Source of the DNA: an uncultured Clostridia bacterium
GTDB lineage: Bacteria > Bacillota > Clostridia > Peptostreptococcales > Acidaminobacteraceae
Length of the DNA stretch: 17,234 nucleotides
Direction of reading: 5' to 3'
NCBI GenBank assembly: GCA_937880545.1
Contig: CALFKA010000210.1
Coordinates: 1-17,234, forward strand
This document shows positions 5,523-12,550 of this stretch, one piece after another (positions within the stretch are counted from its first letter, which is position 1; each line of letters starts with the position of its first letter). The notes under the pieces are model-generated. The model was not told where the DNA came from and did not search any database. It was given only the letters and a program-made list of their open reading frames with translations. The position numbers and the translations under genes were made by a program.

Positions 5523-6356
5523 ATGGCAGTTAAAAAATTCAGACCCACGTCTCCCGGACTTCGCTCGCGCGTCGTCCCGAGCTTTGAAGAGATTTCGCGC
5601 TCTGAGCCCGAAAAAAGCCTCCTCAAACCGCTTAAGAAGACAGCGGGTCGCAATGCCAGCGGTCGCATGACCGTCCGCCACCGTGGCGGTGGCAACAAAA
5701 GAAAATACCGTCTGATCGACTTTAAGCGAACAAAGGATAATATCCCGGCAAAAGTCTTCAGTATTGAATACGATCCCAACCGCACCAGCTACATTGCGCT
5801 GCTGCACTACGCCGACGGAGCCAAATCCTACATCCTTGCGCCCAATAAGCTCAAGGTAGGGGATACGGTGGAGTCGGGAGAGAACGTCGACATTCAGGTC
5901 GGCAATGCCCTTCCCCTGAAGAGCATCCCCTTGGGAACGCACATTCATAATATTGAACTAAAACGCGGTAAAGGCGGACAGCTTGTCCGCTCCGCCGGTG
6001 CCTACGCACAGCTGATGGCCAAAGAGGGCAACTATGCCCAAGTCCGCCTTCCCTCCGGAGAAGTGCGAATGGTTCACCTGGAATGCAGGGCAACCATCGG
6101 ACAAGTTGGCAATCTCGAACACGAAATCACCAACTTCGGTAAAGCCGGTATCAAGCGTCACATGGGTTTCCGTCCGGCCGTACGCGGCTCCGCCATGAAC
6201 CCGGTGGATCACCCCCACGGGGGTGGAGAAGGCAAAGCGCCCATCGGCATGCCTTCCCCGCAGACTCCTTGGGGCAAACCCACCCTTGGCTATAAGACGC
6301 GCAAGAAGAACAAATCTTCCAATAAATATATTGTCAAGCGCCGCTACAAGAAGTAA
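5523..6356 (+). CDS. rplB: 50S ribosomal protein L2
   Basis: 277-aa L2, a highly conserved protein needed for subunit association and for shaping the peptidyl transferase centre. N-terminal MAVKKFRPTSPGLRSRV, the RNA-binding core GRMTVRHRGGGNKRKYR, and the C-terminal AMNPVDHPHGGGEGKAP are diagnostic. Asp229-His230 correspond to the D228-H229 pair of E. coli L2. The tail TRKKNKSSNKYIVKRRYKK is normal. GGGAGG lies 7 nt upstream of the ATG. Ends in TAA, with GGGAGAG following for rpsS. Confidence 0.98.
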   Translation: MAVKKFRPTSPGLRSRVVPSFEEISRSEPEKSLLKPLKKTAGRNASGRMTVRHRGGGNKRKYRLIDFKRTKDNIPAKVFSIEYDPNRTSYIALLHYADGAKSYILAPNKLKVGDTVESGENVDIQVGNALPLKSIPLGTHIHNIELKRGKGGQLVRSAGAYAQLMAKEGNYAQVRLPSGEVRMVHLECRATIGQVGNLEHEITNFGKAGIKRHMGFRPAVRGSAMNPVDHPHGGGEGKAPIGMPSPQTPWGKPTLGYKTRKKNKSSNKYIVKRRYKK

Positions 6357-6367
6357 GGGAGAGAACA

Positions 6368-6646
6368 TTGAGTAGATCCATTAAGAAAGGCCCCTTTGTC
6401 CATCAGGGCCTGATGAGAAAAATTGACGAACTGAACAAGAAAAATGACAAGAAAGTCATCAAGACCTGGTCAAGAGACTCTACGATCTTTCCCCAGATGG
6501 TCGGTCACACGATTGCCGTCCACGACGGAAGAAAACACATTCCTGTGTATATCGTCGAAGACATGATTGGTCACAAACTGGGTGAATTTGCGCCGACACG
6601 CACCTTCCGAGGGCATGCCGGTGACAGGAAGATCCGAAAGAAGTAG
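6368..6646 (+). CDS. rpsS: 30S ribosomal protein S19 (TTG start)
   Basis: 92-aa S19, in the 30S head next to S13 and close to A-site tRNA. It reads MSRSIKKGPFVHQGLMRKI, then KTWSRDSTIFPQMVGHTIAV, HDGRKHIPVYIVEDMIGHKL and FAPTRTFRGHAGDRK, a full-length match. The start is TTG at 6368: GGGAGAG just upstream and conservation of MSRSIKKGPF fix it, and no in-frame ATG would preserve that N terminus. Stop TAG is fused to the rplV ribosome-binding site (TAGGGAGG). Confidence 0.97.
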   Translation: MSRSIKKGPFVHQGLMRKIDELNKKNDKKVIKTWSRDSTIFPQMVGHTIAVHDGRKHIPVYIVEDMIGHKLGEFAPTRTFRGHAGDRKIRKK

Positions 6647-6656
6647 GGAGGGAAAT

Positions 6657-6992
6657 ATGGAAGTTCGAGCAGTAGCAAAATACGTCCGCGTCCCTGCCAC
6701 CAAGGTCAAGCCCGTCGCCGACCTGGTCCGCGGCAAGAGCGTGGCAGAAGCACAGGCCATCCTGCGCTTTACCCCCAGAAGAGCCGCCGCCCATTTACTC
6801 AAAGTGCTTAACTCCGCCGTCGCCAATGCACAGAACAATCACGATCTCCTCAGTGAAAATCTGTATGTTAAAGAGATCTACGGCCATCAAGGCCCTGTGT
6901 TGAAACGATACAAAGCGGGCGCACGTGGCGGGGTCAGCCCCCGTCTTCGCAGGACGTCCCATCTTGGCGTCGTGCTGAGTGAAAGGGAGTAG
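6657..6992 (+). CDS. rplV: 50S ribosomal protein L22
   Basis: 111-aa L22, which contacts all 23S rRNA domains and sends a beta-hairpin into the exit tunnel beside L4. Seen: MEVRAVAKYVRVPATKVKPV, LVRGKSVAEAQAILRF, AAAHLLKVLNSAVANAQNNH, the tunnel hairpin region LKRYKAGARGGVSPRLRRT, and the closing SHLGVVLSERE. The true start is ATG 6657 after GGGAGG; an upstream in-frame start at 6567 would run antiparallel to no known domain and overlaps rpsS. TAG is fused to the rpsC ribosome-binding site (TAGGAGG). Confidence 0.98.
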   Translation: MEVRAVAKYVRVPATKVKPVADLVRGKSVAEAQAILRFTPRRAAAHLLKVLNSAVANAQNNHDLLSENLYVKEIYGHQGPVLKRYKAGARGGVSPRLRRTSHLGVVLSERE

Positions 6993-7000
6993 GAGGAACT

Positions 7001-7750
7001 ATGGGTCAGAAAGTCAGCCCGCATGGGCTTCGCGTCGGAATCATCAAAGACTGGGATTCGAAATGGTATGCAGAGAGCAAAGATATCCCGGCTCTGATCG
7101 TGGAAGACAAAAAAATCCGCAACTATGTTACTAAAAACTACTACAACGCCGGCATCAGCCGTGTCTATATCGACCGCACCGGCGATAAAAATGTAGCCAT
7201 CAACATCTTCACCTCGAAACCCGGCATGATCGTCGGCAAGGGAGGAGAGACCATCAAGCTCATACGCAGAGATCTTCAGAAACTGACGGACAAAAATGTC
7301 CACATCGATGTTTCCGAAGTGCAAAGTCCTGATGCTGACGCACTTCTGCTCGCGCAGAGTGTCGCCGAAAGCCTTGAGCGCCGCATTTCTTTCCGCCGCG
7401 CACTAAAACAGGCAATCGGCCGCGCCCTTAAAAATGGCGTGGAAGGCGTGAAGATTCAGGTGTCCGGCCGCCTCGGCGGTGCCGATATCGCTCGTACGGA
7501 AGGCTACAGCGAAGGCAATGTCCCGCTGTCCACCCTGCGCGCCAATATCGACTATGGCTTAGCAGAAGCCGATACCACCTACGGAAAGCTCGGTGTCAAA
7601 GTCTGGCTCTACAAGGGCGAGATCATTGCTAAGCTCAACGAGGGCAAGACACTTGTCCGTCAGGAAGCCAAGAAACGAGCCCCCAGAGGCCAGCGCCCCA
7701 GAGGTCGTGCCCCGCAGAGAGGCCGCCGCGGACGTGATGGCAACAGATAA
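7001..7750 (+). CDS. rpsC: 30S ribosomal protein S3
   Basis: 249-aa S3, at the mRNA entry tunnel of the 30S subunit. N-terminal MGQKVSPHGLRVGIIKDWDS, a type-II KH domain with the GKGG loop at residues 79-82 in PGMIVGKGGETIKLI, and the C-terminal domain KIQVSGRLGGADIARTEGYS. The protein closes with an Arg/Gly/Pro-rich tail from about residue 225 (RAPRGQRPRGRAPQRGRR), longer than in E. coli S3 but common in type among Clostridia. The stop forms TAAGGAGG, which is the ribosome-binding site of rplP. Confidence 0.98.
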   Translation: MGQKVSPHGLRVGIIKDWDSKWYAESKDIPALIVEDKKIRNYVTKNYYNAGISRVYIDRTGDKNVAINIFTSKPGMIVGKGGETIKLIRRDLQKLTDKNVHIDVSEVQSPDADALLLAQSVAESLERRISFRRALKQAIGRALKNGVEGVKIQVSGRLGGADIARTEGYSEGNVPLSTLRANIDYGLAEADTTYGKLGVKVWLYKGEIIAKLNEGKTLVRQEAKKRAPRGQRPRGRAPQRGRRGRDGNR

Positions 7751-7761
7751 GGAGGACCACC

Positions 7762-8193
7762 ATGTTAATGCCTAAAAGAGAAAGGCGACGCAAAGTAATG
7801 CGCGGCCGTATGAAGGGAACAAGCAATCGCGGCAACGCGGTGACGTACGGTCAGTACGGCCTGGTGGCCTTGGAGCCCGCCTGGATTACAGCAAATCAGA
7901 TTGAGGCTGCCCGAATCGCCATCAATCGTAAGATCAAAAGAGGAGGAAAGGTCTGGATCAAGATCTTCCCTCACAAACCTATCACCCAGAAACCCGCGGA
8001 AACCCGCATGGGAGCCGGTAAAGGTTCTCCTGAGTACCACGCAGCTGTCGTGCGTCCGGGCCGCGTCATGTTTGAACTTTCCGCCGTCGGCGAAGACCTA
8101 GCGCGTGAAGCCATGCGTCTGGCCGCCAACAAATTGCCGATCAAATGCAAGTTTGTGAAGAAGGGCGAAGAAGGAGGATCCGATGAAGGCTAA
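7762..8193 (+). CDS. rplP: 50S ribosomal protein L16
   Basis: 143-aa L16, which positions A-site tRNA elbow and assembles late on the 50S subunit. Typical stretches: MLMPKRERRRKVMRGRMKG, YGQYGLVALEPAWITANQIE, AARIAINRKIKRGGKVWIKI and ETRMGAGKGSPEYHAAVVRP. GGAGG at 7751-7755 places the start at ATG 7762 (6 nt), giving Met-Leu-Met-Pro; the Met at 7768 is a less likely alternative. The last 11 nt overlap the start of rpmC, and its acidic end GEEGGSDEG is encoded partly by the rpmC ribosome-binding site. Confidence 0.98.
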   Translation: MLMPKRERRRKVMRGRMKGTSNRGNAVTYGQYGLVALEPAWITANQIEAARIAINRKIKRGGKVWIKIFPHKPITQKPAETRMGAGKGSPEYHAAVVRPGRVMFELSAVGEDLAREAMRLAANKLPIKCKFVKKGEEGGSDEG

Positions 8194-8377
8194 AGAGATC
8201 CGGGAGATGACTCCCACGGAACTAAATGGTCAGCTGGAAACTCTCAAAGGAGAACTGTTCAATCTTCGCTTTCAGCAGGCCACCGGTCAGCTGGAAAATA
8301 CCTCGAGAATCAAAGTGGTCAAACGCAACATTGCGCGTGTTAAGACCGTGATGGTAGAAAAAGAGACGAAGGCGTAG
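8183..8377 (+). CDS. rpmC: 50S ribosomal protein L29
   Basis: 64-aa L29, a two-helix protein near the tunnel exit beside L23. Sequence MKAKEIREMTPTELNGQLE, then GELFNLRFQQATGQLENTSR and IKVVKRNIARVKTV matches the family along its length. AAGGAGG lies just upstream of ATG 8183 inside rplP, and the 11-nt overlap implies translational coupling. Stop TAG is followed by GGGG and a spacer before rpsQ. Confidence 0.97.
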   Translation: MKAKEIREMTPTELNGQLETLKGELFNLRFQQATGQLENTSRIKVVKRNIARVKTVMVEKETKA

Positions 8378-8387
8378 GGGGAAATCA

Positions 8388-8642
8388 ATGGAACGAAAAC
8401 AGAGAAAAGTCCGCGTCGGGACCGTCGTCTCGGATAAAATGGACAAGACCGTGCTCGTGAAGTTTGAGAAGTATCACTCTCACCCCTTCTACAGCAAAAA
8501 GGTCAAAGTGACACAAAAGTATCTGGCTCATGACGAAGAGAATGCCTGTGGCATCGGCGACAAAGTTCGCATCATGGAGACCAGACCACTATCAAGAAGA
8601 AAAAACTGGCGGGTCGTGGAGATCCTGGAAAAGGCCAAGTAG
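8388..8642 (+). CDS. rpsQ: 30S ribosomal protein S17
   Basis: 84-aa S17, an OB-fold primary binder of the 16S 5' domain. Diagnostic: RKVRVGTVVSDKMDKTVLVK, YHSHPFYSKKVKVTQKYLAHD, and RIMETRPLSRRKNWRVVEI. The ribosome-binding site is TAGGGGGA, overlapping the rpmC stop. Its own TAG stop is fused to AGGAGG of rplN. Confidence 0.98.
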   Translation: MERKQRKVRVGTVVSDKMDKTVLVKFEKYHSHPFYSKKVKVTQKYLAHDEENACGIGDKVRIMETRPLSRRKNWRVVEILEKAK

Positions 8643-8651
8643 GAGGTTTCC

Positions 8652-9020
8652 GTGTTACAACAGGAATCGAGAATGCTCGTCGCTGATAACTCTGGAGCCA
8701 GAGAACTACTGGTCATCCGGGTGCTCGGCGGCAGCGGGAAACGCTATGCGAAGATAGGTGACATCTGTGTATGCACCGTCAAGCAGGCAATGCCCGGTGG
8801 AGTCGTCAAAAAAGGCGATGTCGTCAAAGCCGTCGTTGTCCGCACAAAGCAGGGCATTCACCGCAAAGACGGTGTCTTTGTCCGCTTTGATGACAATGCC
8901 GGTGTCATAATCAAAGAAGATCTCAACCCCGTGGGAACGCGTATTTTCGGACCCGTAGCCAGAGAGCTCCGAGCGAAGAAATTTACAAAAATTCTTTCCC
9001 TCGCTCCGGAAGTACTGTAG
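8652..9020 (+). CDS. rplN: 50S ribosomal protein L14 (GTG start)
   Basis: 122-aa L14, located at the subunit interface. It begins MLQQESRMLVADNSGARELL, and contains VKQAMPGGVVKKGDVVKAVV, VRFDDNAGVIIKEDLNPVGT, and FGPVARELR, a complete family match. The GTG at 8652 is the start, 5 nt after TAGGAGG; the conserved MxQQESR N terminus confirms it. Stop TAG merges with the rplX ribosome-binding site. Confidence 0.98.
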   Translation: MLQQESRMLVADNSGARELLVIRVLGGSGKRYAKIGDICVCTVKQAMPGGVVKKGDVVKAVVVRTKQGIHRKDGVFVRFDDNAGVIIKEDLNPVGTRIFGPVARELRAKKFTKILSLAPEVL

Positions 9021-9030
9021 GAGGCACCAC

Positions 9031-9342
9031 GTGAAAATTCGAAAAGGTGATAACGTGATCGTCATCGCCGGAAAAGACAAAGGCAAGAAGGGGGAAGTGC
9101 TCGCTGTATTCCCCAAAGAAAATCGTCTGATCGTCTCCGGTGTCAACATGGTCACAAAACATCAGAAACCGAGCATGAAGAATCAGACCGGCGGGATCGT
9201 CCGCCGTGAAGCTCCGCTCCATATATCCAACGTCATGTACCTGGAAAAGGGTCAGCAAAAAGGCACCCGTATCCGCTATAAGGTCCTTGAAGATGGAAGA
9301 AAGGTCCGCGTTGCCAAGGCAACCGGCGAGACCATCGATTAG
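9031..9342 (+). CDS. rplX: 50S ribosomal protein L24 (GTG start)
   Basis: 103-aa L24, an assembly initiator that binds the 23S 5' domain. The KOW motif is at the N terminus: KIRKGDNVIVIAGKDKGKKG, followed by VSGVNMVTKHQKPS, GGIVRREAPLHISNVMYLE, and a C-terminal IRYKVLEDGRKVRVAKATGE. GTG at 9031 follows TAGGAGG by 6 nt. Stop TAG is fused to the rplE ribosome-binding site. Confidence 0.97.
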   Translation: MKIRKGDNVIVIAGKDKGKKGEVLAVFPKENRLIVSGVNMVTKHQKPSMKNQTGGIVRREAPLHISNVMYLEKGQQKGTRIRYKVLEDGRKVRVAKATGETID

Positions 9343-9350
9343 GAGGATCC

Positions 9351-9890
9351 ATGCCAAGACTAAAAGATTATTACGACAGCGATGTGAAAACCGCTCTGGC
9401 AGAGCGCTTTGCATACAAGAGTGTGATGGAAGTTCCCAAACTCAACAAGATTGTCATCAATATGGGAATCGGAGAAGCCAAGGAAAACCCGAAGTATCTC
9501 GAAAATGCCATCAACGAACTGCGCGCCATCACCGGTCAACAGCCGGTTGTCGTCAAAGCTCGAAAGAGCGTGGCCAACTTCAAGGTCCGACAGGGGATGA
9601 ACGTTGGACTGATGGTGACACTGCGCGGAAAGCGTATGTATGAATTCCTCGATCGTCTCGTCAGTGTGGCACTGCCGCGTGTGCGTGACTTCCGAGGTCT
9701 CAACCCGAACTCCTTTGATGGTCGCGGTAACTACACCATGGGCATCCGTGAGCAGCTGGTATTCCCCGAAATTCGCTACGATGACGTCGAAGCTGTCCGC
9801 GGAATGGACATCACCATCGTCACCACTGCCCAGACCGACGAAGAAGCACGTGAGCTCCTTACGCTCATGGGGCTGCCCTACAGAAAATAG
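9351..9890 (+). CDS. rplE: 50S ribosomal protein L5
   Basis: 179-aa L5, which binds 5S rRNA with L18 and contacts P-site tRNA in the central protuberance. Seen: MPRLKDYYDSDVKTALAERF, VPKLNKIVINMGIGEAKENP, ITGQQPVVVKARKSVANFKV, GLMVTLRGKRMYEFLDRLV, RDFRGLNPNSFDGRGNYTMG, and the ending LLTLMGLPYRK. All are typical. The ribosome-binding site is TAGGAGG, and the TAG stop is fused to that of rpsN. In E. coli the equivalent start region is the S8 target for spc-operon repression; I did not identify such a site here. Confidence 0.98.
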   Translation: MPRLKDYYDSDVKTALAERFAYKSVMEVPKLNKIVINMGIGEAKENPKYLENAINELRAITGQQPVVVKARKSVANFKVRQGMNVGLMVTLRGKRMYEFLDRLVSVALPRVRDFRGLNPNSFDGRGNYTMGIREQLVFPEIRYDDVEAVRGMDITIVTTAQTDEEARELLTLMGLPYRK

Positions 9891-9899
9891 GAGGAACGA

Positions 9900-10085
9900 G
9901 TGGCAAAGACATCTCTGAAGATAAAACAAGCCAGAAAACCGAAATATACCACGAGAGCTTACACACGATGCAACCTCTGCGGACGCCCCCGTGCAGTTCT
10001 TCGCAAGTTTGGGGTATGCCGCGTATGCTTCCGTGAGTTGGCCTACAAAGGGGAAATCCCCGGCGTGAAAAAGGCAAGCTGGTAG
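9900..10085 (+). CDS. rpsN: 30S ribosomal protein S14, zinc-binding form (GTG start)
   Basis: 61-aa S14 of the short zinc-binding (type Z, C+) class found in many Gram-positives, in the 30S head. The zinc ligands are C24, C27, C40 and C43 (CNLC and CRVC), flanked by KQARKPKYTTRAYTR and by RKFGVCRVCFRELAYKG. GTG at 9900 is the start, following TAGGAGG by 5 nt and giving the conserved MAKTSL. Stop TAG is followed by GAAAGGAG for rpsH. Confidence 0.98.
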   Translation: MAKTSLKIKQARKPKYTTRAYTRCNLCGRPRAVLRKFGVCRVCFRELAYKGEIPGVKKASW

Positions 10086-10099
10086 GAAAGGAGAACTTT

Positions 10100-10495
10100 A
10101 TGACAACAGATCCTATCGCTGATATGCTCACTCGTATTCGCAATGCGAACAAAGAGCGCCATGAAAGCGTCATGATCCCCGCTTCCAATATGAAAGTCAG
10201 CATGGCCAAAATCATGCTGGAAGAAGGCTTCATTAAGAACTATGAAGTCCAGGAAGACAACAAGCAGAATATGATTAAAATGACTCTCAAGTATGGCAAA
10301 GAAAATGAGAGAGTCATCAAAGGACTCAAACGCATCTCGAAACCGGGACTGCGTATCTATGCAAAGAACACCGAAATCCCGAATGTGCTCGGCGGTCTGG
10401 GCGTTGCCCTGATCTCGACATCCAAGGGAATCGTCACCGACAAAGAAGCCCGCGCCCAGGGTGTGGGTGGTGAGGTCATCTGCTACATCTGGTAA
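10100..10495 (+). CDS. rpsH: 30S ribosomal protein S8
   Basis: 131-aa S8, a primary 16S central-domain binder and, in E. coli, the translational repressor of the spc operon. It starts MTTDPIADMLTRIRNANKER, continues IPASNMKVSMAKIMLEEGFI, RISKPGLRIYAKNTEIP, and ends GVALISTSKGIVTDKEAR then GGEVICYIW. Full length. AAAGGAG lies upstream of the ATG. Stop TAA forms TAAGGAGG, the ribosome-binding site of rplF. Confidence 0.98.
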   Translation: MTTDPIADMLTRIRNANKERHESVMIPASNMKVSMAKIMLEEGFIKNYEVQEDNKQNMIKMTLKYGKENERVIKGLKRISKPGLRIYAKNTEIPNVLGGLGVALISTSKGIVTDKEARAQGVGGEVICYIW

Positions 10496-10504
10496 GGAGG
10501 AAAC

Positions 10505-11041
10505 ATGTCCCGTATTGGTAGATTGCCTGTCCAGATCCCCGATGGCGTCACGGTCGACATCAAGGAAGGTGTCATCACCGTCAAAGGTCCGAAAGGAACC
10601 CTGGCACAGGAAGTAGATAGCGCGATGCAGCTCGAAGTAAAAGAAAACGAGCTCCTGATTTCTCGCCCGAACGATCTGAAACGCAACAGAAGCCTTCATG
10701 GCCTCTACCGCTCGTTGATTCAGAACATGGTCACCGGTGTTACCGAAGGCTATGAGAAGAAACTGCAGATTGTCGGGGTTGGATACCGCGCCACAAAAGA
10801 AGGAAAGAAACTCAATCTCCAACTCGGCTTCTCTCATCCTGTGATGATGGAAGACCCGGATGGAATCACTGTTGAGGTGCCCTCTCAGACTGAGATCGTT
10901 GTCAAGGGCATTGACAAACAACAAGTTGGAAACTACGCCGCCAAGATCCGCGCATGGAGAGAGCCTGAACCTTACAAAGGAAAAGGCATCCGCTACGCCG
11001 GTGAAAAGGTCCGACGCAAAGAAGGAAAGGCCGGTAAGTAG
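10505..11041 (+). CDS. rplF: 50S ribosomal protein L6
   Basis: 178-aa L6, a duplicated-fold protein near the factor-binding (GTPase) centre. Sequence: MSRIGRLPVQIPDGVTVDIK, ITVKGPKGTLAQEV, SLHGLYRSLIQNMVTGVTEG, KLQIVGVGYRATKEGKKLNL, GFSHPV, and the C-terminal RAWREPEPYKGKGIRYAGE. All are diagnostic. The TAG stop is fused to the rplR ribosome-binding site (TAGGAGG). Confidence 0.98.
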   Translation: MSRIGRLPVQIPDGVTVDIKEGVITVKGPKGTLAQEVDSAMQLEVKENELLISRPNDLKRNRSLHGLYRSLIQNMVTGVTEGYEKKLQIVGVGYRATKEGKKLNLQLGFSHPVMMEDPDGITVEVPSQTEIVVKGIDKQQVGNYAAKIRAWREPEPYKGKGIRYAGEKVRRKEGKAGK

Positions 11042-11049
11042 GAGGAATT

Positions 11050-11400
11050 ATGGTTAAGCCTGTAAATAGAAATGATGCCAGACTCCGCCGTCACAAGCGA
11101 GTACGGCACAAGATCTCCGGATCGGCCGAGCGCCCCAGACTCTGTGTCTTTCGCAGCAACAAGAACATCTATGCTCAGATCATCGATGATGTTGCCGGAG
11201 TGACCCTGGCCAGCGCCTCCAGTCTTGAACTGGAAGAAGGCGCCACTAAAGATGCCGCCAAAGCCGTCGGTGAATTGATCGCCGTCAAGGCGCTGGAAAA
11301 AGGTGTCAAAGAAGTGGTCTTCGACCGCGGCGGATATCTGTACCACGGCAGAGTCAAAGAACTGGCCGAAGCTGCCCGCTCCGGCGGACTGCAGTTTTAG
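11050..11400 (+). CDS. rplR: 50S ribosomal protein L18
   Basis: 116-aa L18, a 5S rRNA-binding protein of the central protuberance. It shows RLRRHKRVRHKISGSAERPR, LCVFRSNKNIYAQIIDDVAG, and FDRGGYLYHGRVKELAEAAR, ending SGGLQF. Full length and unremarkable. ATG 11050 follows TAGGAGG by 4-5 nt; its own TAG stop is fused to the rpsE ribosome-binding site. Confidence 0.98.
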   Translation: MVKPVNRNDARLRRHKRVRHKISGSAERPRLCVFRSNKNIYAQIIDDVAGVTLASASSLELEEGATKDAAKAVGELIAVKALEKGVKEVVFDRGGYLYHGRVKELAEAARSGGLQF

Positions 11401-11408
11401 GAGGATCC

Positions 11409-11939
11409 ATGCGAGAAAAACGTTATGAAGCACCCCGTCAGGAATATGAAGAACAGGTCGTGCATATCAACCGCGTCACCAAGGTCGTAAAGGGCGGAAG
11501 AAACTTCCGCTTTACTGCGATCGTCGTCGTGGGCGATGGCAAAGGCCGTGTCGGAGTCGGGACGGGGAAAGCTCTTGAGGTACCGGCGGCCATTCGAAAA
11601 GCCGTGGCGGACGCCAGAAAGAATCTCGTGCGTGTCCCCATCCGAGGAACCACCGTTCCCCATGCTATCCAGGGAAGAAGCGGTGCCGGTAGAGTGCTGA
11701 TCATGCCCGCCCCGGAAGGAACCGGTATTATTGCCGGTGGACCTATCCGTGCCATCCTGCAGCTTGCAGGATATCAGGATGTCCGCGCCAAATGTCTCGG
11801 GAGTACCAATCCCAAGAACATGGTGGATGCCACACTGAAAGGACTGCTGGATATGCAGACCATGAGGGAAGTCTCCCGTCTGCGTGGCCGCACACCGGCT
11901 CAGATCCTGGGAAAGGAGCCTGCAGTTGAAGAAAATTAA
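11409..11939 (+). CDS. rpsE: 30S ribosomal protein S5
   Basis: 176-aa S5, involved in mRNA entry and decoding accuracy. The N-terminal dsRNA-binding-like domain contains VVKGGRNFRFTAIVVVGDG and GRVGVGTGKALEVPAAIRKA; the loop VKGGR, where spectinomycin-resistance changes are known in other bacteria, looks wild type. The C-terminal domain has HAIQGRSGAGRVLIMPAPEG, GGPIRAILQLAG and CLGSTNPKNMVDATL. ATG follows TAGGAGG. The last 14 nt overlap rpmD. Confidence 0.98.
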   Translation: MREKRYEAPRQEYEEQVVHINRVTKVVKGGRNFRFTAIVVVGDGKGRVGVGTGKALEVPAAIRKAVADARKNLVRVPIRGTTVPHAIQGRSGAGRVLIMPAPEGTGIIAGGPIRAILQLAGYQDVRAKCLGSTNPKNMVDATLKGLLDMQTMREVSRLRGRTPAQILGKEPAVEEN

Positions 11940-12108
11940 GATTCAGCTCGTCCACTCCCTCATCGGTGTCAAACCTGTCCACCGCAAAAATGCGGAATCA
12001 CTTGGTCTGAAAAAACTAGGACAGATCGTTGAGCGCAACGACATTCCCGAGATCCGTGGAATGATCCGCCGCGCTGATCACCTCGTCAAAGTGATTGAGG
12101 AGGAATAG
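11926..12108 (+). CDS. rpmD: 50S ribosomal protein L30 (TTG start)
   Basis: 60-aa L30. The conserved N terminus MKKIKIQLVHSLIGVKPVHR begins at TTG 11926, with AAGGAG at 11913-11918, 7 nt upstream and inside rpsE. Longer starts (from 11884) would add residues foreign to L30. The middle, KNAESLGLKKLGQIVERNDI, and the end GMIRRADHLVKVIEEE are typical. It overlaps the rpsE stop by 14 nt in a different frame, so the two are probably coupled. Stop is TAG, one base before the rplO ATG. Confidence 0.97.
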   Translation: MKKIKIQLVHSLIGVKPVHRKNAESLGLKKLGQIVERNDIPEIRGMIRRADHLVKVIEEE

Positions 12109-12109
12109 G

Positions 12110-12550
12110 ATGAAGCTACATGAGTTAAAGCGCCAGGAAGGCGCAAAGACAAAAGGCAAGCGCGTCGGACGCGGACAAGCCAGTGGGCTTGGTAAAACCG
12201 CGGGCCGTGGCCAGGACGGACAAAAATCCCGTTCCGGTGGCGGAGTCCGCATCGGATTTGAAGGCGGTCAGCTGCCGATCTATCGCCGTCTGCCCAAGCG
12301 CGGTTTCAGCAATAAGCGCTTTGAGACGGTCTATGCCATCGTCAATCTTGACAGGCTCAACAGCCTGGAAGGTGACGTCATTACACCGGAGCTTCTTCTG
12401 GAAAAACGCGTGATCAACCACGTGCACGACGGTGTCAAGATTCTCGGGAATGGAGAGCTCGAACGTCCCGTGACAGTCAGAGCGCATAAATTTTCCAAGA
12501 GTGCCTTGGAGAAGATAGAAAAGGCCGGTGGAAAAGCTGAGGTGATCTGA
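12110..12550 (+). CDS. rplO: 50S ribosomal protein L15
   Basis: 146-aa L15, a late-stage 50S assembly protein. N-terminal MKLHELKRQEGAKTKGKRVG, then the extended GRGQASGLGKTAGRGQDGQK, GFEGGQLPIYRRLPKRGFSN, and a C-terminal domain with VINHVHDGVKILGNGELERP. ATG 12110 is chosen because GAGGAGG (12097-12103) is 6 nt upstream; an in-frame TTG at 12095 overlaps that site and is unlikely. TGA overlaps the secY ATG by one base (TGATG). Confidence 0.98.
   Translation: MKLHELKRQEGAKTKGKRVGRGQASGLGKTAGRGQDGQKSRSGGGVRIGFEGGQLPIYRRLPKRGFSNKRFETVYAIVNLDRLNSLEGDVITPELLLEKRVINHVHDGVKILGNGELERPVTVRAHKFSKSALEKIEKAGGKAEVI

Noticed and set aside
6567..6656. N-terminal extension of rplV starting inside rpsS
   Set aside because: The extra 30 residues are not L22-like and overlap rpsS; GGGAGG marks ATG 6657.
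10043..10924. 293-codon open frame on the - strand opposite rpsH and rplF
   Set aside because: Antisense to two conserved ribosomal genes, no plausible RBS or family match. Shadow frame.
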